Assembly (NCBI GenBank): GCA_028583605.1
Contig: CM053325.1
Span: 41,095,435-41,159,434, forward strand
DNA length: 64,000 nt
Source: Dastarcus helophoroides
Lineage: Eukaryota; Arthropoda; Insecta; Coleoptera; Bothrideridae
Direction of reading: 5' to 3'
Positions 1 to 13,910 of the stretch are shown here, one piece after another. The translations under genes and the position numbers were made by a program. The stretch's first letter is position 1, and each line of letters starts with the position of its first letter. Under the pieces are notes generated by a model, which was given only the letters and a program-made list of their open reading frames with translations, searched no databases and was not told the DNA's origin.

Positions 1-515
1 ATAACTGACATAAATGAAAATAATAAAGAGCAACCTCATAAGAAAAAATGTAAAATTGTAGGCATAAAACAGCAGCCTCATCGAAAAATGAAAGATAGAA
101 TGGCTAAAATTACTGCCAATGGCTCCTAGTCACTACTGCAGAAGCACCAGTAGCTGCACATATGTGAAATTCACTTTTAGGCCCTTTTCCCACATGTATA
201 ATGTGTTTAAGGAATGATGTAAACAAAATTCAATAAAAGGTTTCAAGAAGATTCTTTTTGGAAATTTTAAAAGATCAAAATATTCAGATACACTATCCTC
301 GGCAAGACCAAAGCGACATCTGTTGTGGTTATCCAGTGAAAATAGTTAGTTAAGATGTGTACAAAAAACACATTGAGATGAAAAATGAAGCCAGAGATGC
401 TAAGAAAATGGTCAAACGTGAAGCTAAGGAAAATTATTTACCAGTGACCATAGACCTTCTGTCCGAAAACCGAGGCTTCCGCGATATACTACAAACAAAA
501 GTTGCAGCATCATAA
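1..515 (+). other. Two short open fragments, unidentified
   Basis: The plus strand is open from the window edge to a TAG at 127-129. That stretch is lysine- and glutamine-rich and could be the 3' end of an exon. A second short frame runs from an ATG at 378 to a TAA at 515; it encodes about 45 residues rich in lysine and glutamate, ending near a leucine-rich ENRGF segment. The two are in different contexts and I recognise neither family. They could be exons of a gene starting left of the window, or remains of a transposon ORF. Both are too short to call as genes. Confidence 0.15.
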
Positions 516-3470
516 TTTTACAATTTTTGTTCTAAATAATAAAGATGTAAGGGTGTATATATGACGTGAATCAAACAGTGGCGTGACTTCTAATAATCCC
601 CTAGTTATGGATGTAACTATCAAAATAGAAACAGAGTATATTTAATTTGGCAACTGAGAAAAATTTAATTATTCGACAGTTATTTCTTGAGAAAAGACAT
701 ACAATGATAGAATGAAGAATAATACTTTATTCAGCCTCTGAACTCTCCTAGTGATTACGTTAACCAGCTTTCAAAAAAACCACAAAATGTACAAATTCTG
801 GATAACTTCTTTAAAAATTGTTAAAAATTAATGATTAATATTCAGTGATTGCAACCTAGAAAAAAACAGATGACCCACATGTTACTGACACACGATAAAC
901 TTATACCGATATGCTGAGGTTTTGACGCAAACTCGTCCAGTGGGCGCAGTTGACGTTAACTGCGAAGCAAACATGCTACTTTTTGAAACATGCGATACAG
1001 AACATTACTGTCATGCTAACATGTCAACATTTTGGCAAATATCTCCGTTATTTATTAACCGATTTTAAAAAACTTGTTTTGTTGCATTTAGCATAAAAAC
1101 ATCTATTAACCAAGGGGTTACTTTGCTATTTGAATTTTTAAAGTTGGGGTTGCTAGCTCTTAGGGGCGAAGGAATAGGGGGTTTAAAAATACATGTTTAA
1201 GTGGCAATTTAGAAATAAAAATCAGCCTCTTTTTATACCTTATATTCATTTTTTTGACGACACTTAACGGTAGAAAAAAAGCGCTAGGCAGATATTCAAG
1301 TATTCACCAAAGTGATAAGATAATTACCCCCGATGAATAACAGGATGTTTGTCATCTTAAGAGCTTCTCATTATCATGAAATGCAATTAGGATGGTCAAA
1401 GGGTGAGTAATTTCGAGCTTCGGATAATTGCAGAAGGCTTTTGTCCTTGGGTCGATTACAACCCGGATATTTACCAGCAACAGTCCAAATTGCATTTCAT
1501 TTCAATATAACTGCAATTGAGATGGACAAAGGACATTCCTTCTAGGAATAGAATTCGTTGAGGTGGTAAATGGATTCTTAATCTCACTCGCTTCCTGATA
1601 AAAGGTTTCGGTGGACAAACAGGAGGAGTCCGGTGTCAGACACAAAATGCCTAGCCTTTCCCGACAGTTTTGCCTAGTGATTTTTAAACCGACAGTAAAA
1701 CAGCAGTGCTACAGACCTTCAGACTAAAAACCCATTTCGATTTTGTTTATTTTTTTACCAAATTTAAGCGGTCCGATATCACTTTAAGCATTTTTTTTTT
1801 GAAATATGTTTGTTAGAGGTTTTATAGAATTTATTCTTTACTTCGGTATGCTGGGTGTACTGTAAACTCGTCCATACACGCACGGGATGTTGTCTGCGAA
1901 GCAAACAAATGGCACAATATTTCTTCGACAAAAAAATGTCAACATTTACAAATTATAAAAAATGATTCAAATATGAAGTTGCAATCGGTGTTATATTTCC
2001 CTTTAGTGAATAGTTTTTTGTGAACTAAAATGAATAGTTCGCTTGAAAAATTTGGAATAAACTAGAGTTAGTTTTTTTCTTTCCATTGTTCCCAAAAATT
2101 ACAACTTTCTTTATAAAATTCCAAGTTTAAAGTATTAATTTTTAATTGTGTTCTTCAGATTTCGAAATTGAATTTTTTTTTCTTAAGTTAAGTTAAGTTA
2201 AATTTTCTCTATGAATTTTAATTTTAAATGTGAAATAAGGAATGTCACACTATTAATGTTAATTATTAGATGTTTATTTCTAAAAATTTCAAGGTTTCTT
2301 TTAAAGTTTTAATTTTTCTAATAGTGTTTAATTTTTTTTTCTTTTAACATCTTGACCTTTTCTAAAAGTTTTGATTTGTATTGTACAAACTTTCAGTTTG
2401 AATCTTTCCAGTTGAAACCCGAACTGTCGAAAATTTTTTCCCAAATTTAAAATATTTTTTTTTCAAAATTTTGACAGCGCAGGTTTAAGGTTTTACTTTT
2501 TTTCTTATACTAATTTCTTTTATAAATTCAAAGTTTCTAAGTTTTGTAAAAGTGACCTTTTCCAAAATCTCGTATTTTTCTCTTTCGAAATTTCGAACCT
2601 AACTTAATTTTGGACTTTAAACTTACGATTCAGAATTTTTTTAGTTTTGATTTTAGCTTTATTTTGACTTATTTTCTTGAATCTTAAGACTTTTTTCCTA
2701 GGTCAAGATCCTTATGACAATATTCTGTTTCAATTTAAAATCGATAAAAAAATTATAAAAGATATAAATAAAAAGTAAAGTACTGTAAATGTAATTGTGT
2801 TAAGTATTAAGTTTTCTAAACCACTTATGTGCACATATTTAAAAAAACTCATATGTGTTATCTATTATTCAAAATATAAAATTTTATTTATAAATCATAA
2901 ACAATTGTTTCACTTGCCTCTGAAATAGGTAGATAAACATATCATAATGCTATATTTAAAAGTAAAATGGTTTGTCTTTTTATTTCGAAAAAAAATATGT
3001 TTTTTTGCTATCATGTAAAATTTACTTTTCAACACATAGAAACTTTTCCCACGGCAGTGACGTTATGTCAAATATTACTTTGTTGATTGTATTATTACTT
3101 GAATTTTGAGAATATCAATATGATATGATCTCTGTATCTGCACAAAAAATGTTTCATGGTCTTGGGGGTCAAAGCAGATATTCGAATATTAATGTCAACA
3201 AAAGGCAGCCATATTTTTAATTGCTTTCTCAAATCTTTATTTTTATAAATAAATCGTGAGAGACTTAAAAATGTATGTAATAATAATGTTAGTAGAGTAA
3301 TATTTGATATGAACTATTTTAAAATCTATCTTCTTCATTTATATACTTAAGTAAAATAAAGACGCGGCAAACTTTAAATATACGTATCTTGAAAACGGTT
3401 GCCAATATTTACAAATTATACTTTTGTACTTATTTAAAATAAGTATACATTGAGACACAAAAAAAAATTG
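516..3470. other. AT-rich spacer with a diverged direct repeat
   Basis: I see no gene here. A diverged direct repeat of about 110 bases is present at 905-1035 and 1851-1950. Both copies share the words CTCGTCCA, TGCGAAGCAAACA and ATGTCAACATTT in the same order, which suggests two copies of a non-autonomous element. A shorter repeat (TGCAATT followed by GATGG and CAAAGG) occurs near 1382 and 1510. A small AGTTA tandem lies at 2185-2203. Confidence 0.4.
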
Positions 3471-3589
3471 TGATGCTTTCTAATCATACAGAGAAGCTCT
3501 GATGGCGCCATATATGAGTCATCGGTAATCCGTTAGAAAATTAGATTTTCTCGACCCAAAAAACCTTCGTGTGACAAATTTATTCCTTT

Positions 3590-3755
3590 TATAGAAATGT
3601 GTTTAGTAGTCAAGCGAAAAAAAAATCAAAACTTTTTTCAACTTTGACACCCTACATATCGGTTAGTATCAACTTCCGATATAAGGTAAATTTAGCTAAA
3701 TCAGATTGCACATTTTTATACAAGAAATCCACTGTTACTCTCTGTAGCTTTGAAG
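3590..3755 (+). repeat. Dispersed repeat, copy 1 (also at 58.7 kb and 53.35 kb)
   Basis: This stretch shares ordered words with 58675-58840: an ACTTTGACACCCT core, then CGGTTAGTATC, then GCTAAATCA, then ATCCACT and a CTCTGTG-like end. A third partial copy, reverse-complemented, is at about 53345-53397. This looks like a non-autonomous transposon end family with no coding capacity. The SINE at 3758 starts directly at its right end. Confidence 0.5.
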
Positions 3756-3757
3756 AG

Positions 3758-4117
3758 GGACCGTGGTCCAGTGGTATAGGCACTGAACTACAATCCAAGA
3801 GAGCTAGGTTCGATTCCCGCTGGCGACTTCCTCCATCGTCCGTTTTAAAGAAACGCTCTGGTTTGCAAGGTGCGACTCAGCCTTTTGGTGAAATAAGTAC
3901 TCAGGTGTCAGTCGAGGTAATAATATAGGTTTATTCCAGGTAAACATTTTTGATTAAATTCAGTTTAATTCATGAATGAACGGATTCGTACACATGCGTG
4001 CATTCTGACTGATTTGGGATTGCACTACGTTCGAAGGCACGTTGGACCTCAAGGAAAACCTCTCGTCTTCGCTATCAGTCTCACTTAAAAGAGACGAAAA
4101 TAAATCATCATCACATA
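3758..4117 (+). repeat. tRNA-derived SINE
   Basis: The head resembles a tRNA gene with an internal RNA polymerase III promoter. The A box is at 3764-3774 (TGGTCCAGTGG) and the B box at 3807-3817 (GGTTCGATTCC), with normal spacing. A body of about 280 bases unrelated to tRNA follows, and the element ends in an A-rich stretch and a short ATC-type simple repeat near 4105-4117, as SINE tails do. The open frame across it is fortuitous. Transcription would be by Pol III, and mobility would need a partner LINE. Right boundary approximate. Confidence 0.7.
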
Positions 4118-4289
4118 TAAATTCGTTTACGAATTCCATTTTTTTTTCTATTTTTCAGCAAACACAGTGAATAAAAAATGGAAATCAGAACTAAACAACA
4201 CAATTCACATTTAAAATACTTGACAATCGTATTGACAAATATTAGTTGAGAAGTTAGATACCGTTTATCGATTACTTATTACGCATGTT

Positions 4290-4622
4290 CCCAACTGCCG
4301 ATACAAGCCCCCGGCTGCTGACTGATTGATCACAAATCAATTCACGCACTAGTCAGAGCAGTGTTGGAACACTGGATTGCTAGTTGGGTTGGAGTTTGCA
4401 CTTGGTTCGAAGGGTAAATTTTAAATGCACATACCCCGGACGGTTACAAACTGGTTTGATGTTCGGTTGGAACAAACCTAGTGAGTAGTTGAAGTGCAAT
4501 GCTAGGCACATTACCTTCCTCGTTTCTTTCCTGCCGTTTGGCTCTAATAGTAGCAGCCTATACCTGCTACCTCTCACAGCGCTGAAAAGCGCTATAAAAT
4601 AGAGCTATTATTATTATCATTA
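4290..4622 (+). repeat. SINE or LINE 3' tail ending in ATT repeats
   Basis: This block is more GC-rich than its surroundings. It carries an AGCGCT...AGCGCT hairpin near 4577-4595 and finishes in a short ATT microsatellite (about 4604-4616), as the 3' ends of many insect non-LTR elements and their SINEs do. The minus-strand open frame at 4380-4577 has no recognisable domain. It lies just downstream of the truncated GGH copy, where that gene's last exon would be expected. Confidence 0.4.
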
Positions 4623-4686
4623 CTTATGGTCCATTCTATCATATCTTCAAGCAGTCTACTTTATCAAGGTTTTAATTTATTCATAC

Positions 4687-5613
4687 CTAATGTAAACCGA
4701 AGAGGAATCGCATCGTTGGGCATGTTACAATCAATCCGGATGCTCTTTCCAGCGTCCACAAAACCTAAGGCTTGCATTCCCAAACAAATTCCCAGAATTG
4801 GATAATGAACGCCCCTGTCGTTTGCTTCTTTAGCCAGTTCGTAAATGATACGAGCAGATTCCGCGTAACCACTTTTAGAATTAAAATCCACCTCACCTCC
4901 ATGATATAGTGCTCTGAAATAAAAAGTCACTTTTCCAATTTTCGAATTATAAGAAAGTTCCAGAAACAGAAATTGTAACTTACGAGATTGGAAACCATTG
5001 TTCCATTGATAATAAATTGATCGATAGTCACCTTGGTGGTACAATTACTACGCTATGAGGGAACTGCTAAGTGAAATAATCTTAAAGAACACTTCTTCCA
5101 AGAAGGCTCTCCAATGAGGTTTGTCGACCCCAAACATTCAGTTTTAAACTTATGCGAACCCCTCTTTACAACAAAAAATAAATAAATAAAATTTTTCTCA
5201 CCCAAAATGCAGGTTATCTTATTTTTGTAAGATTTCAATTTCTATTGTCAGTGAATTTGTGTGAAGTTTCAAAAGTCTGTTAGAATTTGATATCGTCTAC
5301 TTACCCGTTTGTGTATTTTACAATTTTTTCATAATATTCGCGATCTTGACCACTCCTGAAAGAGTTTAATATAAATTTCGCTAATATAAATATTATTTTC
5401 GAAATGGACATACCATACGGGGACAACTCTTGCTCCGGCAAGACCCACGAAATCCACGTAGGAACTTGCTATAAAACTCGTAAATTTTTCATCTTGAATC
5501 ATATGCATTACGTAATCAATTTCTTCTGTTAACATTGCAATTATGGGTCTTTCTGTGCCTGTTACTACATTATGAAGTAAGAGGAGCGTGGCAGCGATGT
5601 GAGGGATATGCAT
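4687..5613 (-). pseudogene. Gamma-glutamyl hydrolase-like, 3'-truncated paralog
   Basis: Three exons are readable on the minus strand: 5414-5613 (ATG at 5613), 5305-5355 and 4687-4913, each with GT-AG borders. Exons 2 and 3 (51 and 227 bases) have the same lengths and phases as those of the complete gene at 20415; exon 1 is one codon shorter. The N-terminus is a hydrophobic signal peptide followed by ERPIIAMLTEEI. Exon 3 carries HGGEVD and GICLGM, the latter containing the nucleophile cysteine of peptidase family C26 (about residue 127). There is no frameshift in the three exons. The fourth exon, which carries the catalytic histidine, is not recognisable between 4686 and 1, although the paralog's last intron is only 237 bases. 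It is therefore probably truncated, unless a very long intron leads out of the window. A TATA-like stretch (about 5646-5653, minus strand) lies upstream. Confidence 0.75.
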
Positions 5614-5659
5614 TTTGAAAAAGAAAGTTGAAGGGCTATTGTTCGCTTATATTTATGGA

Positions 5660-8600
5660 ATTTTTAACAATAAACTTCCGAAACAATAACCACTGATAAC
5701 AAAAACTAATTACATAGTTATTTAATTTTGAAGCTTAGTTGCGGCAGGTTCATATTTGTTTTCTTATTTCCGTGTTTGAATATTCTCGTCAGTTTAAACT
5801 ATCTATTAATTTTAGTATTCTCATAGGAGCTTTATGTTTGTTTAGATTCATATAATTTTTTGAAAACAAATAAAAACTACTTTTTATTTAATTGTTGAGG
5901 GATATTCCTAATTACATTTTGTCCGATCTTACTATAATCAAATCTTTCGTGGCATCACATTTTTAATACCTATCTAAATATAAGATATTTTTTATTTTAT
6001 GTTCTAGGGTAAATTAACGAATTAATCTGGTACCAAGAAAGGATGGAGACTGATTAGAGCAAGAGATTTGGAAGCTTCTAGTGGTGACGTCATAATATGC
6101 ATAATTTAGAGATCCCGAGCACGTAAACCTTATAAAATTCAATAAAAATAAAGAAAACTTATAGATGCACTATAATTATTAACGTGATTGTATTAGATTT
6201 CTTGTCATTGCCTATTTATGTCAAAATTTCCAGAACTGTAAAGCTACTTTTCAGTGGCAAGCAATGACTTTTAGCACAGGGTAGGCACTCGATATTCGAT
6301 GACTCGAATGTAGAAAAAAGGAAACGTTGGAGTAAACGTAGTAAAAATTGCAGTGTACCTACAGATAAAAAAATACTTTCAAGGATCTAATTTGCACGTT
6401 AAAAAGAACACTAAACATTATGTTTCATTAAAATTCTTAGGCCACACACTTTTTATTTTGAAAATAAAAAATAATAAAATAGATGTTATTATTAAAACAT
6501 CTAATGCAGGTTTAAGCGGAGGAATAAGACGTTTTGTCACGAAAATTTTCTGCTTATTTCAAAATGATCTGAATGCCATAGAATTTTTTTTAGCTAATGT
6601 AAGTGTTCTCAGTGCATTTTCGTGCCGTCACAAACAGTCAATTAAATAACACTATCAGAACAGTCTAACACTATGCTAAGTGTTTTGAATAAAATTTACG
6701 AAAGAAAAATAATAAATTCAATTTGAACTAATAAATATCATAAAACATATACATACGAAACCTAAACAAGGCTAACAAACTACATTAGAACCTTGAATTG
6801 AACCTTCAATATCTAAGGGATTTACTAAGCAGAAATTTCCAATTTAAAAGTTTGTACTTCTTTTTAATGGTCGAACGGAGAAAGAAAAAAGTATTATTAA
6901 AAGGAAATCTTCTCTCTCTCTATTGTGAAAAATTATTCTTACTACCGTAAATTAATTATTGATGTAACGTCTATTCATGTTAAAATTTTTTATTATTTCA
7001 ATTTTTATATTTTTAAGTGTTTCTTTCTCCCTTTTTTTGTTCCCTTTCCATGTTATGCACTGCTGACGAGCTCAAAGGAGAGCAAAACATGGATGCCCAG
7101 AGCTACAAGCTTTTTTAATTTTTATTATTTCATAATTTATCAAAAAAAAAACAAAATTTTTCATATCTAATTTTGATTTTCTATTTTCCATTTTTTCCTA
7201 TTCTATGTAAAATAAAATAACCTATTTTTTGTCAACTGTCATGACGTGACGTTTTAAATAAATTTAGATATCACGTAGTCATATTTCAAAAAATGATTTG
7301 GAATATTGTCAACCTTGGTTAATAAAAATTTAAACATTTTCAAACTGAGTCGTAGAAATTAAATAAAATTAATAAACATAATGTTTTCGACCAATTAGAG
7401 TCCACAATTGACATGTTTCAGGTTTTTACTCATAAACCCTACCTAAAAAAAATGTATAATTTTTCTTGATATCTTGAAAAAAAACCTTTTACTTCTTTCT
7501 TCTGGTTGGATAGTTTACCAACACAGACACAAAATCAATTAAAAAAGTCAGATTTAACCGATATTTGATTCATAGGTATAGTTTAGAATAGATTTGATTG
7601 CATATTTAAAAATTTTGAAATATAATTTTCTTGACGAATATTACTACAATTTAAAAAAAATTTCAATGCTGGATAGAGAATTAAAAACCCATTCAAATGA
7701 GCTACAACAAACACCCTTGTTCAAATTAAAACTTTCAAAGGGGTAGCTCTCTCTTTAAGGGAGTTGAAGAGGGAGAAACAAAATTATGCTTGAAAAGTGT
7801 CAATTTAAAATTAAAGATCGACCTGTTTCAGGATTTTATACGCTACATATTTTTACCTTTGGACTTCGCTGTATAAGTCCCTACCATAGAAATTGAAGTG
7901 CCTAAAATAGATAAAACTGTTAATTATTTTACAAAGCATTAAATTTAATATAATTTAATGCACCAACGTCATCAAAAGCGCTTTTAAACCTACATATACA
8001 TTTTTCTTAATGTCTCAAGAGTACCTGAACGGGTTAAACTTTAACGACAATGTCTGATCAAGTTCTTTTCTGAATTGCGGGCATCTAATTAACAATAAAC
8101 AGCTGGTGAGACATTTTTTTCGCATTTAAACATATACAAGTTGTAACAAATTTCCTTCTCACTACAGGGATCCGAAAAACATTTAGAGATACACCATCGG
8201 GTGAATTAGGGCAAAGTTGCCTAATTTGGAGACGAGTTTATGCCGTCCAGATACCGAAAATATCTCTTGCTGTTCTTGAGATTTTTGAAAAAATGTAGAA
8301 GTATGGATTATTGCTTTTAGTTGTTCTTGACGTTATTTGAAGAGTAATCTAAAAACTAAAAACACTTTTTCGTTGGCATTTTTTATTCTTTACAATATAG
8401 CATAAAACGTTTTTTTATTTTAAATACGGACCTGTAATTTTTATTGCATTCCGACTTGGCTGATGTGTCAAACTTTTATATGGCTAAATGCTAAAGATTT
8501 CGTAACTATAAACTATCATCAAGGAAAAACACTATTTTCAGATTGGCGCTTTTTGTATTCTATAATAATATTTAAACAAAATATAATAAAATATGACAAA

Positions 8601-11600
8601 CGAAATCTAACAGTTGTTTTATTTGTTATTTGCTATTCTTAATATCCATAGTTTGTAGTTGTTGTGCATTATTTTGGTGATCAATTGTTTATGATTAGGT
8701 CTGCTATTTTTTGTTAAAATTTGATAATTTTGCCATTACCTTTTTTTTCTTAGCAACTAATTATATTTTTGCAACATCATATCCCAAAATAACATTTATT
8801 TAACACTTTTGAAGAATCAAAACAATGTCATTATAGACAAGTGTAAAACAAAGGAAAAAGGGTGAAATAAGGAATTTTTTGTAAAATTGTCATATTGTCT
8901 TCTCCGAGAGCCTCGAAGAAGTCGCTGAATGATTCGCTCCTTGGCCTTTAATCCGTCTATAGCAATAAGAAATTGCAGAAGAAAGTTAAATAAGAAAAAA
9001 AAAAGGAAATGGCAGCAAAGGGGCTGCAAGTTTTAAAAAGCGGCTAATACTCGAGAGATATTTTCTAAAAACCATATTTCAGAATATGGGGAAAATATGT
9101 GATGAGAATAAAACTTTTTAACCCTTAAGTTTTCTGAATAGTTGGTAAAAATGAATGACACTATGACTGAAACATCTTTTCTAGAAAGGAATGGATATGA
9201 AATTTATTTTCCGGAATTGAAATTCCCGCCCCACGCCTCTTTGACAATCATTTTCAGCAGATTAAATAAATAGATCTTTGGCAATCTAAAGCTAGAGTAG
9301 TGAATTAAAGACGTATATATTTTTTCTAGATATGTCTTTATTTTATTTAATTCATGTCTAGTTTTGGAAAATACTTTAGTGAAAATTAAAAAATATACCT
9401 ACATAATAAAATGTCATTATCACTTCGCGTTGTATTGTAACGTGTACTATCTTATAAAAGTATTAATGAGTATACATAATTTTTTTATAAAAAAACATCA
9501 ACAATATGACAAGACGATATTCAAAAATCTTAAAGAATTTTAGTTCAAAAAATTTTTATCGAACAGACAAATCGCAAAATCTTGAAAATAATCCATATTC
9601 TTAACGAACCGCTCAATAGTACAGGAGCAAATTTTTTACAATCTTCTAAGTGCCTTCTTAAAATAAAGTTACGGAAAAACCAAATAATGTATTTGTGAAA
9701 TTCACGTGTATAGAGCAAGGCAGTGAAAAACACGAGGATAAGTTTTTTTATTATAACAATCTCGATGACTTTCACGTTCCTAAAATTGATCTTATGTCTA
9801 GTGGATAACTGAAGTATTCCAATTAATTTATTTTAGATAATTCCTAGCTAAGAATAATAGATAAATTATTCAATGTTTATATTTAGTTTGGATTCCATGT
9901 ATTTAAATAGTTTTTGTACTCTTATTCTTTTAGTGTACGGGGTGTTTATTTTCAGACACACACATATGAGATCTGGCTTACTGAAAAACTACAATAGTGC
10001 GATTTTAGTGCTGAATAATATGCAAAAGACCTGGTTCAGTTTTTTAAAAAAAGCCAGTAAATATGGATTTCTTCCTTTGAGTATTTCCTGGAAACGATCA
10101 GTGCCAGATTTAAAAAAATATATTTTAAGAGCATTTTTCTGAGGAATGTAAAAATGACTCTTTATTATGATTTTTTTTCCAACGGCCCACAACTCAAGGA
10201 AGCACATTTTAAAATCATTTCTATTTTATGGCACTAATGATATATAGAATGCTGACATAAATTTGGATTTTTATTTTAAAGCATACTCTGTATATTTTTG
10301 CATATTTGCAGCAAAATAATATACAATTTATGGGGCTTTTGATGCGTCGTTCTCCTAGTGGAGACACATAAACACAATTCTGATTTAATTATTTGATCTG
10401 AATGCATTGCACAGCACGTTTTTTTTTAAATGTCCGCCTGATCTTGAAAAATAAATTTTAGTTTCGAAATGATAGTGCGAAATTTTTAATTCTTTGACCT
10501 AAGTCTTCCCGACTATTTATTGTTTCTTCGTAAAGAAGGTATTAATGATTTTCTTTCTTCTTGATGCTGAAGTGTGTAACTAGAAAATTATTGACACTTG
10601 GTAAGTGTTTAGTGTGTTGCTAAACCAACCAGTTGGTCCACATGACATCTTCATCGCATTTTTAAGTCGAGTTGGCAACTTTGTGTTGCTTGGTGTTAAT
10701 TAGTGGAACAGCCGACTTGTTCCTTGTGGGGTATTTTGACTGGAACCAGTCTGCAAGGAAGTTTGTCTAATATCTCAGGTAACTGATTCTTATGTCCTCC
10801 TTGTTTTCAGGTCTTTAGATGCATGTTTTTGGATATCGTATTCAGAGGTCTTATTTAAGACGCCTCAGTATCATTCATTTAAAATTTGCCTGGAAGAACT
10901 TTTTGTCGCTATCCCAATGAATATTCAAGGAAATATCACCTGGTGGCATCTCTTGAGCTCATTATGACTAGAGAATACTTTACCAGTTAATTCGAATCAT
11001 CTGTGCTCATCCATGGCGGGAATCATCCTGGATTTCAGTTGTATATCTGTTTCTATGAGCTGGTTGGTGCTTAAGGAGTCATTCTCATGGTGAAGATTGG
11101 TCCATCTACAGAAAAGATAATTAAAATATAGGATCTGATACCTCTGTTTCACAAATGGTATCGGACATTTTGTATGTACGAAAATTTAGAATCTGTTGTG
11201 TTACATCTAACATGGAAATTTCAAAATTTAACTTTTGCTTTTTACGTTTGTGTAACTCAGGTATAGTTAGTAATTCAGTTTGCAACCTGGTAGACTGTTA
11301 GAGGACTATCTTTCAACTGTAGTTTTAAGTAGTTCATGCAGTAGAAGGAGGAATTGCCCTCGGGTGTTGGTGGTCTGTCTGGGGTCTGATTCCGGAAAGT
11401 CTGCAATGGCTCACCTTTATGGTTCTGCAAGGCTTGTTTCGGTAAGGGAGACAGCATGTCTATCTCGAGCCTTCTTGCTAGGCGTGTCTTCAGGGCAAAC
11501 CAAACTAAAATAAACAAAACTAAAATATGGCGGAATATAAAGAGTTTGTGATTTTTCTCTGCACATACACTAACTTCATTCTTTTAAATTAGTACCTGCG

Positions 11601-12780
11601 TTTTTTATATGATTTTCTCATTTGTTATAAAAATTAAATGGTAGTTGTAATTTTTTTTTGAATATCCAACATTTTAACTTTAAATTTTTTATTTGTTTCA
11701 ATGTTGTGTCGCTCCTTCATTAAAGCAATTTTTCAATAAAATATTGATTTTACTATTTTCGATAATATTCAATTATTTATCTACTATTTGGGAGGACATT
11801 CTTCGTTGTCTTTGCATGTTGCAAGCAATACATTTTATGGAAAATAATGTTTTTGTGCGGATATTGTACTCTATAATGTTCTCATTCTGATATTTTTGTT
11901 CAAGGTAAACTAAAACAAATTTCATAAAAATGATGAACCAAGGCTTTTCATTCGATTCTTGGCAATTAAGACAAGCAATAATGTGATAGAATCTTTGGGT
12001 AACGCCTGCTTGCCCAAATTTTATTTGCAATTGATGAATTTTATCGACTGGTTAAAAAAAGTAACAATATCTCGATAACCAGTAATTTTTGGCAAAGGAA
12101 GTATTTAATAAAAGTTGTAGGTAATTAAGAGGCCTGTTTAACCGCCAAGGAAAATAAGGAGTGCTTTATTTAAAATAAGCCAGTTTTGGCTATTCAAAGT
12201 TCTCTAAAGGCGAATTAATCTTTGAATGATATTTTAAAAAACTTAAATAGGATATTTAATTAGGCAGCTATTTGTGAATAATTTTTGAAAATGTCATTTA
12301 TCCATGATGTATGTCGTAGCCGTAATAGATTTTCTATACTACACTGTAAATTGCCTTTTTCGCACAAACATCTGAATAACTTAAAAATGCTGAATATTCA
12401 AAAAAAAATTTTTACAGCAACCCTTTATTTTTTATAGGAAATTAGAAAATCAAATAAAAAATACAGGTTGTGATTTAAAAAATTAAAGTTGGTGCCTGTA
12501 CCGGGAAAAATAAATACCTTTTATACTTCGTCATATTTAGATTTTCTAGAGCTTTGGAAAAGAGGAGGAATTGCTTTTTAAAAGTTTTCCGTAACTTCAG
12601 TCACTACTGAGAAGTCTATTCCGCATCAAATGGACACAGGTGTAGGTATTTTGTTGAAAATTTCCTTAGATATGGTCGAATTAAAATTAAAGTTCATCTT
12701 TTAAATTTTAATTTAAGTATTATCTTTGCGTGATCTGTGTTTAGTAAAAGTACAGTACTTCTCCATTCTATTTATATTTG

Positions 12781-12811
<31 letters not shown>

Positions 12812-13320
12812 TAGTTAAGTTTTAATTTATTTAAAATTGAGATATTATTACACAGAAATTAATGTGAACGATATTACCGATTTTTATTGTTTGCAAGCTA
12901 AATATCTATATAAATTTTTAACTAATAAATAAATAACTCGTCAACACAACGGCATATTTTGTTTTCTTATTACTGTTAAGTATTCTTTCCCTTTTGTATG
13001 GTTTAATTTTTTGCGGTGTATTGTTTACTTTTATTTAGATATTTTTATGTGAAGGTCAAGATCAACTGTAGTTTCGAAGATAAAGTAGATTACCTGGTGA
13101 TTGTGTAATTGCAGGCGATTCGCGGTGAACGTTTATAGGTTGTATTATCAGTGCTGACAGGTCTGTTCGCGGTTGTTAATTTTCTAGTATGCCTTTCCGG
13201 TAATTAAGCGTAATTGAAGATTACCTGGCATATTCTTTAAACGTCGTGTCGCTTATTACCGAATATTGTCCATCTAAATAACAGAAGTAGGGGCTTAAAA
13301 AATTTGAATTATGTATTTCG
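5660..13320. other. Long AT-rich spacer, no gene recognised
   Basis: Open frames here are short, low-complexity and without recognisable domains. A GC-richer block at about 10560-11110 and another at 11300-11510 look like decayed repeat sequence. The second is proline-rich when read on the minus strand (about 80 codons), but it shows no family I know. A TA dinucleotide run of about 30 bases is at 12779-12808. Nothing else could be supported. Confidence 0.35.
12779..12808. repeat. (TA)n microsatellite
   Basis: About fifteen TA units in a row, in AT-rich sequence with no gene nearby. Confidence 0.9.
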
Positions 13321-13329
13321 TTAAAGGGG

Positions 13330-13570
13330 TGGATTGATTCCCAGCCTGCAGGAATAAGAGGCTTTTGCTCCTTTCCCAACGGTAGCCAGCGAGGGTAGAA
13401 TCATTTTTAGTACTTTCTGATGGCCACCATCAAATCACCATTTCGTGCAAAGACTGCGTTACCACAACCATAAGGTATGCACCCGGAGGGCTTGCATCCT
13501 CCACACAGGGCTAGTGTGCTTGAACAGAGTGATCCAGAACTGATTCTGATCCTCAAATAGAGTGAAACGG
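13330..13570. other. GC-richer block, unidentified repeat-like
   Basis: This stretch stands out from its AT-rich surroundings. It has several CCACA/GGAGG words and no frame of useful length. It could be the untranslated part of an old retroelement, but I cannot assign it. Confidence 0.2.
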
Positions 13571-13910
13571 TAGTAGTGACTGAACTAAAAATGGATTCTT
13601 TTATAATGTCATTTTAAGATTATCCAGCACATAATGTACCTCCCCAAAGATCATAACCTTAAGGCTACGAAGTCATTGAAATTATTTCTCCCCTTTTTCA
13701 TGTACATTTATTTTTTTTAGGTTTTATTATATTTTCATTTGTTTAGATATCGATTACTATCTGCAGCGCTTTAGGTGATTGGCTAGTCCGTCTATGCATA
13801 ATGTACGCAAATTCCACCGACAATGCTTGACAGCAGATTCAGGACAATTAATAAATGCAATTCATTTAAAAAAATTTAGTAACAAGTTTTTAGTCCGAGT
13901 TATTGACTAT

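Noticed and set aside
3758..3835. Functional tRNA gene
   Set aside because: A and B boxes are good, but the acceptor and anticodon stems do not pair convincingly and a non-tRNA body follows, so SINE fits better.
3599..3928. 109-codon plus-strand ORF
   Set aside because: Crosses from a dispersed repeat into a tRNA-derived SINE; no domain and no ATG start.
6353..7170. Two plus-strand ORFs of 98 and 81 codons
   Set aside because: Low-complexity, Lys/Phe/Ile-rich readings of AT-rich DNA without motif, splice context or promoter.
11275..11517. Overlapping 77- and 80-codon ORFs on both strands
   Set aside because: Proline-rich minus reading looked exon-like, but no splice pattern or family could be supported; left as an unidentified block.
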